DNA from: JBBQIY01 sp964618405
GTDB lineage: Bacteria; Verrucomicrobiota; Kiritimatiellia; RFP12; UBA3636
NCBI GenBank assembly: GCA_964618405.1
Contig: CAZUAY010000044.1
Coordinates: 1 to 17,943, forward strand
Reading direction: 5' to 3'
DNA: 17,943 bases
The number at the start of each line of letters is the position of its first letter. Positions within the stretch are counted from its first letter, which is position 1. Under the pieces are notes generated by a model. It did no database searches, was not told where the DNA came from, and saw only the letters and a program-made list of their open reading frames with translations. Below are positions 1-7,051 of this stretch, piece after piece. The translations under genes were made by a program, and so were the position numbers.

Positions 1-49
1 CACGACTAACGACTAGCGACTGTAATCGGGCAGCCAACGGGGGCACCCC
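1..49. repeat. Edge fragment of heptamer/stem repeat element
   Basis: Two units of the 7-bp repeat (ACTAACG at 5-11, ACTAGCG at 12-18, then ACT) are followed by a spacer and an inverted repeat, GGGG-GCA-CCCC (39-49). The same two parts, heptamers and the reverse complement GGGGTGCCCCC, occur together at 10681-10842, so this looks like another copy of a dispersed element, cut by the window edge. It lies just past the hemW stop codon (70). The stem has no T-run on the minus strand, so I do not call it a terminator. I do not recognise the element from a named family. Confidence 0.6.
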
Positions 50-69
50 TCGTCACTGACCGATTACTC

Positions 70-1146
70 TCAAAGCTCGGCCATAACCGCATCCGCCACC
101 TCTCGACCCCGCGCCGTGAGGGTGAAAGCTCCCGTGCGAAGCTGACAGAGCATCCCAAGTTTCTCAAGCCGACGAAAGACCTCAAGCCGTCGCTTTCCCA
201 CCGGCGTGGCAGGGTCTGGACACTGCCCCTCAGCAAGCCGAAGCCCCGTCACAAAACGTTCCTGCTCATCGTCCTCTGGCGAGAGGACCTCTATCGCCGC
301 CAGCCCGCTTTGCCACGCAGCAATATCCGGCGTGTTCGTACGGCGCTCCAATCCCTCCCGCGATGCAGCGGACGGACCAATCCCAACGTAGTCTTCTCCT
401 CGCCACACCGCGAGATTGTGCAGACATTCAAAACCCGGCAACGCATAATTGGATAGCTCGTAGCGCCCATATCCCGCGTGGCAGAGTGTCGACTCTGCCA
501 CCGCAATCGCATCGAGCGATTCATCGTCGGTCAGAGGCGTCAGCCGTCCCGCTTCGACCTCGCGATGGAAAAACGTGCCGGGCTCGATCGAGAGGGAATA
601 AACAGAAACATGAGTGGGACGCAGTTCTACCGTGCGTGCGAGTGATTCGTGAAACGCTTCAGGCGGCATCCCAGGCACGGCGGCGATGAGATCCAAGGAA
701 AGATTATCGAATCCCGCGTGGCGGAGTGTAGACACTGCCACAAGCGTTTCCTCGACTGTGTGTCGTCGTCCGAGGAACGCAAGCGTAGCGGGATCAAAGG
801 ATTGCGCCCCGATGCTCACACGCGTCACGCCACTTTCGCGCATCGCCGACGCCAAAGCCGGCGTGACATCTCCAGGATTCACCTCGACGCTAATCTCTGC
901 GCCTGACTCAGGAAGCGGCAGATTCGCGAAAAGTGTTCGGAGACCGTCGGCCCCGAGAACCGAGGGCGTACCACCGCCGATATAAAGGGTAAGAGGTCGT
1001 GCACCGTGTTGGCCGCGTAGCTCAAGCTCGCGAGCGATCCCTCGCGGATAGTCCGCTAACATCTGTCCATCACGACCGATATCCGAGTAGAATGCGCAAT
1101 AGCGGCATTTCGAAAAACAGAAGGGGACGTGGACGTACACGTTCAT
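70..1146 (-). CDS. hemW: Radical SAM heme chaperone HemW (coproporphyrinogen III oxidase-like)
   Basis: This 358-residue protein is a radical-SAM member of the HemN/HemW family. HemW proteins bind heme and an Fe4S4 cluster and are thought to deliver heme to respiratory enzymes; they are commonly mis-annotated as oxygen-independent coproporphyrinogen oxidases. The cluster motif CxxxCxxC is at Cys10, Cys14 and Cys17, followed by Phe19, in the short N-terminus typical of HemW rather than HemN. The SAM-binding GGGTPS is at 57-62. The HemW signature HNxxYW appears as HNLAVW at 243-248, with Val for Tyr, followed by GIGPSA. Length is slightly below the usual 370-390. The ATG overlaps the stop of the upstream acyltransferase gene as ATGA (1143-1146), so it is probably translationally coupled as the last gene of the operon. 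Odd: two copies of a palindromic DNA repeat lie inside the gene, encoding VAVSTLRHAG (137-146) and VAESTLCHAG (216-225). Confidence 0.92.
   Translation of the reverse strand: MNVYVHVPFCFSKCRYCAFYSDIGRDGQMLADYPRGIARELELRGQHGARPLTLYIGGGTPSVLGADGLRTLFANLPLPESGAEISVEVNPGDVTPALASAMRESGVTRVSIGAQSFDPATLAFLGRRHTVEETLVAVSTLRHAGFDNLSLDLIAAVPGMPPEAFHESLARTVELRPTHVSVYSLSIEPGTFFHREVEAGRLTPLTDDESLDAIAVAESTLCHAGYGRYELSNYALPGFECLHNLAVWRGEDYVGIGPSAASREGLERRTNTPDIAAWQSGLAAIEVLSPEDDEQERFVTGLRLAEGQCPDPATPVGKRRLEVFRRLEKLGMLCQLRTGAFTLTARGREVADAVMAEL
471..501. repeat. Palindromic repeat copy 1, inside hemW
   Basis: Perfect 10-bp arms GTGGCAGAGT (478-487) and ACTCTGCCAC (492-501) flank a 4-nt loop GTCG. With seven further bases on the left (471-477), it matches 711-741 at 28 of 31 positions. 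The core arms GGCAGAGT/ACTCTGCC recur inside hyfF at 12137-12156. On the coding strand it encodes part of VAESTLCHAG of HemW. Confidence 0.75.
711..741. repeat. Palindromic repeat copy 2, inside hemW
   Basis: This is a diverged copy of 471-501 in the same orientation, differing at three of 31 positions. Two of the changes degrade the palindrome: the left arm has GGCGGAG where copy 1 has GGCAGAG, and the right arm has CACTGCC where copy 1 has ACTCTGCC. The outer GTGGC/GCCAC arms remain. It encodes VAVSTLRHAG of HemW. Confidence 0.65.
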
Positions 1147-2159
1147 GCAATCGGGCTTGGGGCAGAGGGATCCAGCTTTGCATAAAACGGAAAACGTGAC
1201 GGATCATCCTCGGCTCGGTAGCGTTTCCAGCGACGGTAGGCCCAAAGCCACTGCTCGGGATTGTCCAGAATCATAGCAGAAATAGCCTTTACGATTCGCT
1301 CCGTGATCGCTTCCGGTGTCATCTGCGCAACCTCAGTTGAAGTAATAATATCGTAAGTCTTCAATAGATAACGATCCGATGTTGACTCATGTCGGGCACA
1401 GGCCACGCAGATGGGCGCCTTCAGACGTTTCGCAAGCGCACCGGGCGCACTAGAGAACGTAGCGGGAAGCGAGAAGAAATCGACATAGATTCCTCCTTCG
1501 ACAACTTCCGTGTGCTGGTCAAGAACGAGGGCAACCAAGCCATTGGAACGGAGTGCCCTGAGCATCCCCTTCATCGCACCCTCGCGAGGAATTACTTTTT
1601 GACCCGTCAATTTGCGAAAGTCGAGCAACGTCGAGAGTGTATTCTTGGTGCCGATGGGTCGGTAAACGCTCCAGAGGAGTCGACCACGGGAGGCGACAAA
1701 TTGCCCCGCGAGTTCCCAGTTACCGATGTGAGCCGTCACAAAAATACCAGGAAATTTCCCGTCAATCCATTGATTAATTTCGTCGCTTTCCACTCGGCAG
1801 AACTGGGTCAAGCGCGCATGGGTGTTGCGGGAAAACCAGAAGTAATCAAAGGTCACTAACGCCGCATGGCGACACGCTGCGCGCATAATATTGTGTTTTT
1901 CTTCGAGCGTCTTCGTGTTGCCGAACACAATATCTAAGTTTGCGAGGGCGATTTTTCGTGAGGAGCGCCCCAAGGTAAACACAAGCCGGCCGAGACCGTT
2001 CGCGAGCCTTTTCTCTGTCTTTCGCGAGAGGCGGGGAATCACAAACCCGAAGAAACTCACGACTAAGAATTCAAGCACGGCGTAAACTCCACGCCGGATA
2101 TGTTTTAAAACACGTCGGATGCGCTTTCGTAATGACGCTCGACTCCTATTTTGTCCCAA
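1143..2159 (-). CDS. lpxL: Lipid A biosynthesis (LpxL/HtrB-type) acyltransferase
   Basis: This 338-residue membrane-associated acyltransferase belongs to the LpxL/LpxM family, which adds secondary acyl chains to Kdo-lipid A on the inner face of the cytoplasmic membrane. The catalytic HX4E motif is HIGNWE at 144-149. DQH is at 214-216, and the family hallmark PEQWLWAYRRWK is at 301-312. An N-terminal hydrophobic segment at about 25-43 follows a strongly basic stretch. The start is TTG at 2157-2159, with AGG seven bases upstream; no ATG lies nearby and the next in-frame alternative start is a GTG at residue 27, inside the membrane anchor. The gene is 30 nt downstream of an msbA-like exporter, the expected partner for lipid A, and overlaps hemW by 4 bp. 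The sequence does not show whether it acts as LpxL or LpxM, or on another lysophospholipid. Confidence 0.87.
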   Translation of the reverse strand: MGQNRSRASLRKRIRRVLKHIRRGVYAVLEFLVVSFFGFVIPRLSRKTEKRLANGLGRLVFTLGRSSRKIALANLDIVFGNTKTLEEKHNIMRAACRHAALVTFDYFWFSRNTHARLTQFCRVESDEINQWIDGKFPGIFVTAHIGNWELAGQFVASRGRLLWSVYRPIGTKNTLSTLLDFRKLTGQKVIPREGAMKGMLRALRSNGLVALVLDQHTEVVEGGIYVDFFSLPATFSSAPGALAKRLKAPICVACARHESTSDRYLLKTYDIITSTEVAQMTPEAITERIVKAISAMILDNPEQWLWAYRRWKRYRAEDDPSRFPFYAKLDPSAPSPIA

Positions 2160-2189
2160 AATAATACCTGCTAATCTGCCCCAAGGCTT

Positions 2190-4163
2190 TTATGTACGAC
2201 CGCCACCAAACTGCATGTCGTGTAACCGTGTGTAGATACCTGATTTTGCGAGAAGCTCGGCGTGCGTGCCATACTCGGCGACGCCACCGTTTGCGATAAC
2301 AGCGACATGATCACATTTTGCAATCGTAGAGAGGCGGTGTGCAATCACAATGATCGTCATGCGTCCCATTAATTCATCAATCGCCGCCTGAACATGGCGT
2401 TCCGACTCGGTATCCAGCGCACTCGTCGCCTCGTCGAGGATCAGAACGGATGGATTTCTCAAAAGCGCACGGGCAATCGCAATACGTTGCTTCTGCCCAC
2501 CCGACAAGGAGGTTCCCCGCTCACCGACGATCGTCGCGTAGCCTTGTTCCTTCTCCAGAATAAACTCGTGGGCGTGGGCGAGTCGAGCAGCGGCTTCGAT
2601 TCGTTCTTGCAACGCATCTGGGCATCCGTACGCGATGTTTTCGGCAATCGAGGCATTGAAGAGAAACGTGTCCTGCATCACCAATCCGATCGTGGCTCTC
2701 AGGGATTCAATTGTGTGCTCGCGAATGTCGATGCCATTACGCAAAACGCCTCCCGATATCGGGTCGAAAAAACGAAGCAAAAGGCTAACGATCGTGGTCT
2801 TGCCGCCACCCGAGGGGCCGACGACGGCGAGACTCTCGCCTGCCTTGATCTCGAGATCGAGCTTGTCGAAAACTGCGCGTTCACCGTAATTAAACGACAC
2901 GGATTTGAACACAAGCGATTGGAGTTCATCGCTAATCGGCGTTGCGCCTGGAAGGTTGGCAACGGTCACGGGAGCATCGAGAATTTCGAACACGCGATCC
3001 GCCGCTGCGGAGCTCTGCTGGATTTCCATACTAATGCGGCCGATTTTTTTAATCGGTTCATAGAGTGCCCAAATCGCACAGCCAAAAATCACGCACTCTT
3101 CAATGGGCATCTTCGCAAACATCGCGTACATCAAGACTCCGATACCACCAAGGCCGCCAATCGTATGGGAGATAGGATCGTTGAGCGCTTTCGCTTTCGT
3201 TGCGCTGACCATTCGACGGAAGAATCGACGGCATTGCTGAGCGAAACGCTCTTCTTCTCGAGCTTCTTGTCCGAACGCCTTGACCACCATCACGCCATCG
3301 AGCGATTCCTTCATGACCGACGTTAAATCGGCAAGTCTCTGCTGACCTTCCCTGCTGATCCGGCGCAAGCGGCGGCCAATAATGATAATGGGAACAATAA
3401 CGGTTGGAAAGAGGACGATCGAAAAAAGGGCAAGCTCCCATTCGATCACGAGAATGTAGGTGAGCACGACAACAAACACGATCGGTTGTCGGACGGCGTC
3501 TGTCACCACGCTCGTCACCGTATGTTGTAAAAGTTGCGTATCCGCCACGGTTCGGGAGATCATGTCGCCAGAGCTGGAGGCATTATAAAAGGCAATCGAA
3601 AGCTTTTGCATGTGCGAAAACAACTTGATGCGTAAATCCATCACCACGCGTTGCCCGACCCATTGCAGCAAATACATGCTCGCAAAAAAGGCAAGCGAAT
3701 TGGCGATGATGACCAGCATGAAAATACCGCAGATCACCAGCAGGGTTGGTAGCCCTTGCGCCTCGAGACGTGCAAGATCGGCTGTTGGAAGAAATTTTCG
3801 CGCTAACTTCGAAGAAAGTCCCTTGGGATCGGCCACTGGTTCTTCCTCTGTGGAGACGGTAGCATCAGCGGGAGCAGGCGCCGCTTCTGTTGGTTCAATT
3901 GCTGGCGAAACCTCCAAAGCCGATACCGCCTCTACTGGGGCGGAACCATTCTCGTCCATGTTCAAAAGGCTTCGATTGTCAAAAATAAATCCTAAAAGAC
4001 TCTGCGCCGTCAGGAACATGGCGATGATCGAGCCGCCTCCTACGAGGGAGCAGGCGGCGCCCACGATCAACCGTTTGGTGTAGGGCTTAGCAAATGACAG
4101 AAGTCGTCCGAAGGTACGAAGGTCGTCTTTCTTTAGTTTGGCTCTTTTTTTCTCAGATGACAT
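2190..4163 (-). CDS. msbA: MsbA-like ABC exporter, fused membrane and ATPase domains
   Basis: This 657-residue half-transporter combines a type IV ABC exporter membrane domain with a C-terminal ATPase. By family and neighbours it is probably a lipid A/phospholipid flippase acting as a homodimer in the inner membrane. ATPase motifs are complete: Walker A GPSGGGKT (449-456), Q-loop Gln497, signature LSGGQ (553-557), Walker B VLILDE (573-578) and H-loop His609. The first membrane segment is about 32-60 and the second about 138-165. Odd: the loop between them (about 63-137) is much longer than in MsbA. It is rich in Ala, Pro and Glu and accounts for most of the excess over the usual ~580 residues. 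ATG at 4163 has GGAG eight bases upstream. It sits 30 nt after yidC and 30 nt before the acyltransferase. A drug or other lipid exporter cannot be excluded. Confidence 0.85.
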   Translation of the reverse strand: MSSEKKRAKLKKDDLRTFGRLLSFAKPYTKRLIVGAACSLVGGGSIIAMFLTAQSLLGFIFDNRSLLNMDENGSAPVEAVSALEVSPAIEPTEAAPAPADATVSTEEEPVADPKGLSSKLARKFLPTADLARLEAQGLPTLLVICGIFMLVIIANSLAFFASMYLLQWVGQRVVMDLRIKLFSHMQKLSIAFYNASSSGDMISRTVADTQLLQHTVTSVVTDAVRQPIVFVVVLTYILVIEWELALFSIVLFPTVIVPIIIIGRRLRRISREGQQRLADLTSVMKESLDGVMVVKAFGQEAREEERFAQQCRRFFRRMVSATKAKALNDPISHTIGGLGGIGVLMYAMFAKMPIEECVIFGCAIWALYEPIKKIGRISMEIQQSSAAADRVFEILDAPVTVANLPGATPISDELQSLVFKSVSFNYGERAVFDKLDLEIKAGESLAVVGPSGGGKTTIVSLLLRFFDPISGGVLRNGIDIREHTIESLRATIGLVMQDTFLFNASIAENIAYGCPDALQERIEAAARLAHAHEFILEKEQGYATIVGERGTSLSGGQKQRIAIARALLRNPSVLILDEATSALDTESERHVQAAIDELMGRMTIIVIAHRLSTIAKCDHVAVIANGGVAEYGTHAELLAKSGIYTRLHDMQFGGGRT

Positions 4164-4193
4164 TCAACACACTCCGTTCAAGATAATTTAGGG

Positions 4194-6047
4194 TCAGATA
4201 TCGCGCGCGCGCTCTCGGCGCATTTGACGTGTTTCGCGCGGTGGATTGATTACGGAAGTCGACGAAGACGTATTGCCCTTGTTCTTTTTAGCACGGGTGC
4301 GTAGCAAGGCAAAAATTGCGAAAAATTGTGAAACTGTCCAGTAGAGGCCCAAGGCCGCTGGGAACTTATAGAACATCACGAGCATCATCACCGGCATCAT
4401 CACCATCATCATCTTCTGCTGCGCAGGATCACCGGCGGTTGGTGTCAGGTAGGATTGCAAGGCCATCGTTGCAGCCATCGCTATAGGCAGGATGTTGATT
4501 CCAAAACCAAAAACATCTTGGAAGAGATTTTCTGGCTGCGAAAGATCCGCGACCCAGAGGAAAGGAGCAAACCGGAGCTCGACCGCAGAACGCAACACCG
4601 TAAAGAGGGCAATGAACACAGGGAGCTGAATGAGCATCGGAAGACAGCTCGACAGCGGGTTCACCTTGTTCTCACCATAAATGCGCATCGTCTCGGCCTG
4701 AAGCTTCTTGGGTTCTTCCTTATACTTGGCCTGAGCTTCTTTGATGAGCGGCTGTATCTCCTGCATCTTCCGCATGCTGTCAGCATTCTTCTTGTTCACG
4801 GGATAGAGAATCAAGCGGACCATCGCGGTGATCAAAATAATAGCAACGCCGTAGTTCGGAATCAGCCCATAGAGAAAATTCAGAATGTCCAACAATCCAC
4901 GACAGAAGAACGCCCATAAGCCAAAACGCATGATCTTCGTATAGTCTTCGCCGAGTTTGCGCAGTTCCGACATCTTTCGCGGGCCGATGAAGAGCGAGTA
5001 ATTTCGATCCAAAGAAGACCCCGGCTCCAGCGTGGCCTCCGGATGCACAAGCGCCGTCGAAATCGACTTTAGCACAAAAGCACCCCCTAGGGCGGATGTC
5101 TGGCGCTCCGCTCGGATATCCAATCCGGCAGCTGGGATGGATGGCGTCAACACCTGCAGGAAGAAGCGTTCGCGGGCCGTAGCCCAAAGGATGTCGCCTG
5201 TTTTCACAACCGAGGCTATAGCTGGGGCTGTCGGAGGTAATACCGTTGCCTTACACCCGCCGCCGGAAGCTCCGAAGAGCGTGGAGAAACTTATTTTTTT
5301 TGAGCCTTTGGCGATTTCAATGACTGACTTCTTACCCTCTTCCGTCACTTGTGCATCAATCGCAAGATCCGTATCTGGGCCTTGGTCAGACACGAGGTTC
5401 ATCGGGCCAAGCGCGATCTTATATTCCGGTACGGTGTAAGCTGTCGCCTCCCTATTCTGGATCTTATCAGCGACCTCGATTTCGTAGCCTTCTGTCAACG
5501 AAACGTGGCGTTCAAAGTGGATCCCGTTAGGCGTCGTGGCAGTCATCACGGCAGACTTGCCATCGGCGGCGACAGCAATTGCAAAATCGTTCTTTGCACT
5601 GAGATCCGGCATACCTTCAAGCGCCAACGATGGCGCGCCGGAAAAGTCCAGCTCAACTTTGCCGTCCTCTGACGTCAGCGTCTTGTTATAGTCGAGCAGC
5701 ATCGCCGTCTTGATGCCGCCGCCTTTCGAGGTGAGCGTAATCACAGCCACGCTGTTGCTGAGGGTGTAAATCTCTTCTGGCGTTTCGGGAATGGTCTCGA
5801 TCGGTGCCGCAGGTGTAGCGGAAAGACCCGCATCCGAATCTTCGGGTGAAACCACGGTCGCCGATGGGGGCGCTAGGGCTGCGGCCTTTGCTGCTTCTGC
5901 CTGCTGTGCAGCGACCACGATTTCCTGTTCCGCCCGCTGCTGAAGCAGAAATCCGTTTCGAGCTTTCGCGTCTTCTCTTGTGAAATAAATAGAACCCAGT
6001 AGTACGATTGCCAGAATCGCAACGATGATCTTTTCCTGCTTGTTCAT
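4194..6047 (-). CDS. yidC: Membrane protein insertase YidC
   Basis: This 617-residue Oxa1/YidC/Alb3-family insertase folds inner-membrane proteins with or without SecYEG. It has the Gram-negative layout: an N-terminal membrane anchor (about 7-22), a large periplasmic P1 domain (about 90-345) and a C-terminal five-helix core (about 375-585). The conserved Arg of the hydrophilic groove is Arg411 in AMVRLILYP, followed by the cytoplasmic coiled hairpin (about 418-460). The NPLSSCLPMLIQLPVFIALF stretch at 463-482 is diagnostic. The linker at 40-90 is Ala/Gln/Pro-rich and low in complexity. The C-terminal tail is basic, consistent with ribosome contact. ATG at 6047 overlaps the yidD stop as ATGA (6044-6047) and is preceded by AAGGA four bases away. 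Place in the operon: rpmH-rnpA-yidD-yidC. Confidence 0.97.
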   Translation of the reverse strand: MNKQEKIIVAILAIVLLGSIYFTREDAKARNGFLLQQRAEQEIVVAAQQAEAAKAAALAPPSATVVSPEDSDAGLSATPAAPIETIPETPEEIYTLSNSVAVITLTSKGGGIKTAMLLDYNKTLTSEDGKVELDFSGAPSLALEGMPDLSAKNDFAIAVAADGKSAVMTATTPNGIHFERHVSLTEGYEIEVADKIQNREATAYTVPEYKIALGPMNLVSDQGPDTDLAIDAQVTEEGKKSVIEIAKGSKKISFSTLFGASGGGCKATVLPPTAPAIASVVKTGDILWATARERFFLQVLTPSIPAAGLDIRAERQTSALGGAFVLKSISTALVHPEATLEPGSSLDRNYSLFIGPRKMSELRKLGEDYTKIMRFGLWAFFCRGLLDILNFLYGLIPNYGVAIILITAMVRLILYPVNKKNADSMRKMQEIQPLIKEAQAKYKEEPKKLQAETMRIYGENKVNPLSSCLPMLIQLPVFIALFTVLRSAVELRFAPFLWVADLSQPENLFQDVFGFGINILPIAMAATMALQSYLTPTAGDPAQQKMMMVMMPVMMLVMFYKFPAALGLYWTVSQFFAIFALLRTRAKKNKGNTSSSTSVINPPRETRQMRRERARDI

Positions 6048-6286
6048 GATTTCCTTCTAAAAATTCCCGGCCAGTCAATAGGCACAGGGTCATAGCCAGA
6101 CGGCCCAAATGGGCGGCATCTCACCAGCCGACGCACCGTCAACCAGGAGCCCTTTGCGAATCCATACCGCTCCAACGCTTCGATGCTGTAATGAGAGCAG
6201 GTGGGAGAGAAACGACAAACCGCCCCAAGGTGAGGCGATAAAATAATTCTGTAAGCTCGTATGATGAAAATAGCCAGCGTCTTCAC
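6044..6286 (-). CDS. yidD: Membrane protein insertion efficiency factor YidD
   Basis: This small protein of 80 residues, from the GTG start chosen here, belongs to the YidD family (formerly DUF37), which assists YidC-dependent membrane insertion. Family hallmarks are visible: CRFSPTCSHYS (residues 24-34) and RCRPFGPSGYDPVP (56-69), after a short amphipathic N-terminus. The open frame can be extended to a TTG at 6322, 12 codons upstream inside rnpA. I prefer GTG at 6286 because it overlaps the rnpA stop as GTGA, has AAGGGA (6295-6300) eight bases upstream, and gives the usual YidD start KTLAIFIIRAYR. It overlaps yidC by 4 bp, so translation of rnpA, yidD and yidC is probably coupled. Confidence 0.93.
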   Translation of the reverse strand: MKTLAIFIIRAYRIILSPHLGAVCRFSPTCSHYSIEALERYGFAKGSWLTVRRLVRCRPFGPSGYDPVPIDWPGIFRRKS

Positions 6287-6711
6287 GGCGTACTTCCCTT
6301 CACGATCCCCTTCCGGCGACAAAGCTTAACCAATTCCTTCTGCACCTCAGGTTGTTTTAATGACAAGATTTTTCCTCTTGCAAGGATAACCATGTCCCAC
6401 GGTGCTTCAATCAATTCGTTCTGAATAAGCCGAAAGGATTCCCGGATCAGCCTCTTGGCGCGATTGCGGTCGACGGCGTCATGAAACGTCCGCTTGGTGG
6501 CAACCACGCCCATTCTGCCCTTGCATGATTCCGCATGGCTGACCCATACAATAATGCTACGCCCAACCACTTCCCCACCCTCATTGAAGAGTGCTTGAAA
6601 AAATTTATGAGCCAAAAGCCGACGGCTGCGCGGAAAAGTAAAGCTGCGGTGCAACGTGTTTTCTACGCTTGCATCGCCAGTCCCTCCGGCAACCGAGGCT
6701 TCGTTCGGCAT
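6283..6711 (-). CDS. rnpA: Ribonuclease P protein component
   Basis: This 142-residue basic protein subunit of RNase P helps the catalytic RNA remove 5' leaders from pre-tRNA. The signature RNR box is in the stretch VDRNRAKRLIRESFR (80-94; Arg82-Asn83-Arg84), preceded by the central strand GRMGVVATKR (65-74). The N-terminal substrate-binding helix is FPRSRRLLAHKFFQALF (26-42). About 20 residues before it (MPNEASVAGGTGDASVENTL) are not conserved in the family and make it somewhat longer than the usual 110-125. The ATG shares one base with the rpmH stop (TAATG, 6709-6713), a typical re-initiation junction. It is followed by yidD with a GTGA overlap. Confidence 0.95.
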   Translation of the reverse strand: MPNEASVAGGTGDASVENTLHRSFTFPRSRRLLAHKFFQALFNEGGEVVGRSIIVWVSHAESCKGRMGVVATKRTFHDAVDRNRAKRLIRESFRLIQNELIEAPWDMVILARGKILSLKQPEVQKELVKLCRRKGIVKGSTP

Positions 6712-6848
6712 TACGCCTGAACGAGTTTCGTACGCCCTTTAGCACGGCGACGACGGATAACATTGCGCCCACCGACGGTTGCCATGCGGGCACGGAAACC
6801 GATTTTGCGGATACGCTTGACTTTGGATGGCTGATAGAGTTGCTTCAT
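6711..6848 (-). CDS. rpmH: 50S ribosomal protein L34
   Basis: This 45-residue, strongly basic protein begins MKQLYQPSKVKRIRKIGF and contains the L34 hallmark RARMAT (19-24) and the terminal RRRRAKGR (32-39). L34 is a small protein of the large ribosomal subunit. ATG at 6848 is preceded by AGGAAAG five bases upstream (6854-6860) and by a near-consensus promoter at 6903-6931. TAA at 6711-6713 overlaps the rnpA ATG by one base. It is the first gene of the seven-gene minus-strand operon and diverges from the hydrogenase genes. dnaA, its neighbour in many bacteria, is not present here. Confidence 0.97.
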   Translation of the reverse strand: MKQLYQPSKVKRIRKIGFRARMATVGGRNVIRRRRAKGRTKLVQA

Positions 6849-6875
6849 AGTGTCTTTCCTGAAATGTGACGCGAG

Positions 6876-6897
6876 GTTCTTCGCTTGCGAAATGAAC
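6876..6897 (-). other. Small hairpin in the rpmH leader
   Basis: GTTCTTCGC (6876-6884) can pair with GCGAA (6887-6891) and GAAC (6894-6897), with a TT loop and a 2-nt bulge. It would lie at the very 5' end of the predicted rpmH transcript (start near 6896). It could stabilise the message or be incidental. Confidence 0.3.
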
Positions 6898-6902
6898 TGG
6901 AT

Positions 6903-6931
6903 AATTTACAAAAAATAGCGTCTTAAGTCAA
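6903..6931 (-). promoter_or_regulatory. Sigma70-type promoter for the rpmH-hemW operon
   Basis: On the minus strand, TTGACT (-35, 6926-6931) and TAAATT (-10, 6903-6908) are separated by exactly 17 bases. They lie about 55 bases upstream of the rpmH ATG, giving an expected start near 6896 and a leader of roughly 48 nt with an AGGAAAG ribosome-binding site. No other clear promoter is seen between the genes of this operon. Confidence 0.7.
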
Positions 6932-7051
6932 CGAATTTTGCAAAGAATAAGCGTAACGTGCGTTCTCACTCTTTTTCCTTTTCATTTTCACTGTTAAGAC
7001 CTACACTAGTAACGCTTCAGTTCGAGCCAATTAGATCTTTGGAGTTTTGCT

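Noticed and set aside
39..49. Rho-independent terminator for the hemW operon
   Set aside because: The stem is only 4-5 bp and no T-run follows on the minus strand; the same stem occurs beside heptamers elsewhere, so it belongs to the repeat.
2394..3326. A 310-codon open frame antisense to the msbA-like gene
   Set aside because: It lies wholly within a gene with complete ABC motifs, has no recognisable domain and a composition (runs of Arg, His, Asn) typical of a reverse-strand shadow frame.
4029..4056. Inverted repeat GCCGCCT...AGGCGGC inside the msbA-like gene
   Set aside because: The 13-nt loop and its location in codons for a Gly/Ala-rich membrane helix make chance complementarity likely; no second copy seen.
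4378..4413. CAT/CATCAC trinucleotide repeat in yidC
   Set aside because: It simply encodes the Met-rich MMMVMMPVMM segment that is normal in YidC.
6287..6322. Twelve-codon upstream extension of yidD from a TTG
   Set aside because: It overlaps rnpA by 40 bp, adds non-conserved residues, and the GTG at 6286 has both a GTGA junction and a spaced AAGGGA.
6896..6908. DnaA box or origin signal beside rpmH (TTATCCAGT on the minus strand)
   Set aside because: Only a single 7-of-9 match, overlapping the -10 of the promoter, with no cluster of boxes, no AT-rich unwinding region and no dnaA.
6951..7014. AGCGTAAC ... GTAACGCT inverted repeat between rpmH and hyfB as an operator
   Set aside because: The arms match over only about five bases on each side and are 50 bp apart, which is expected by chance.
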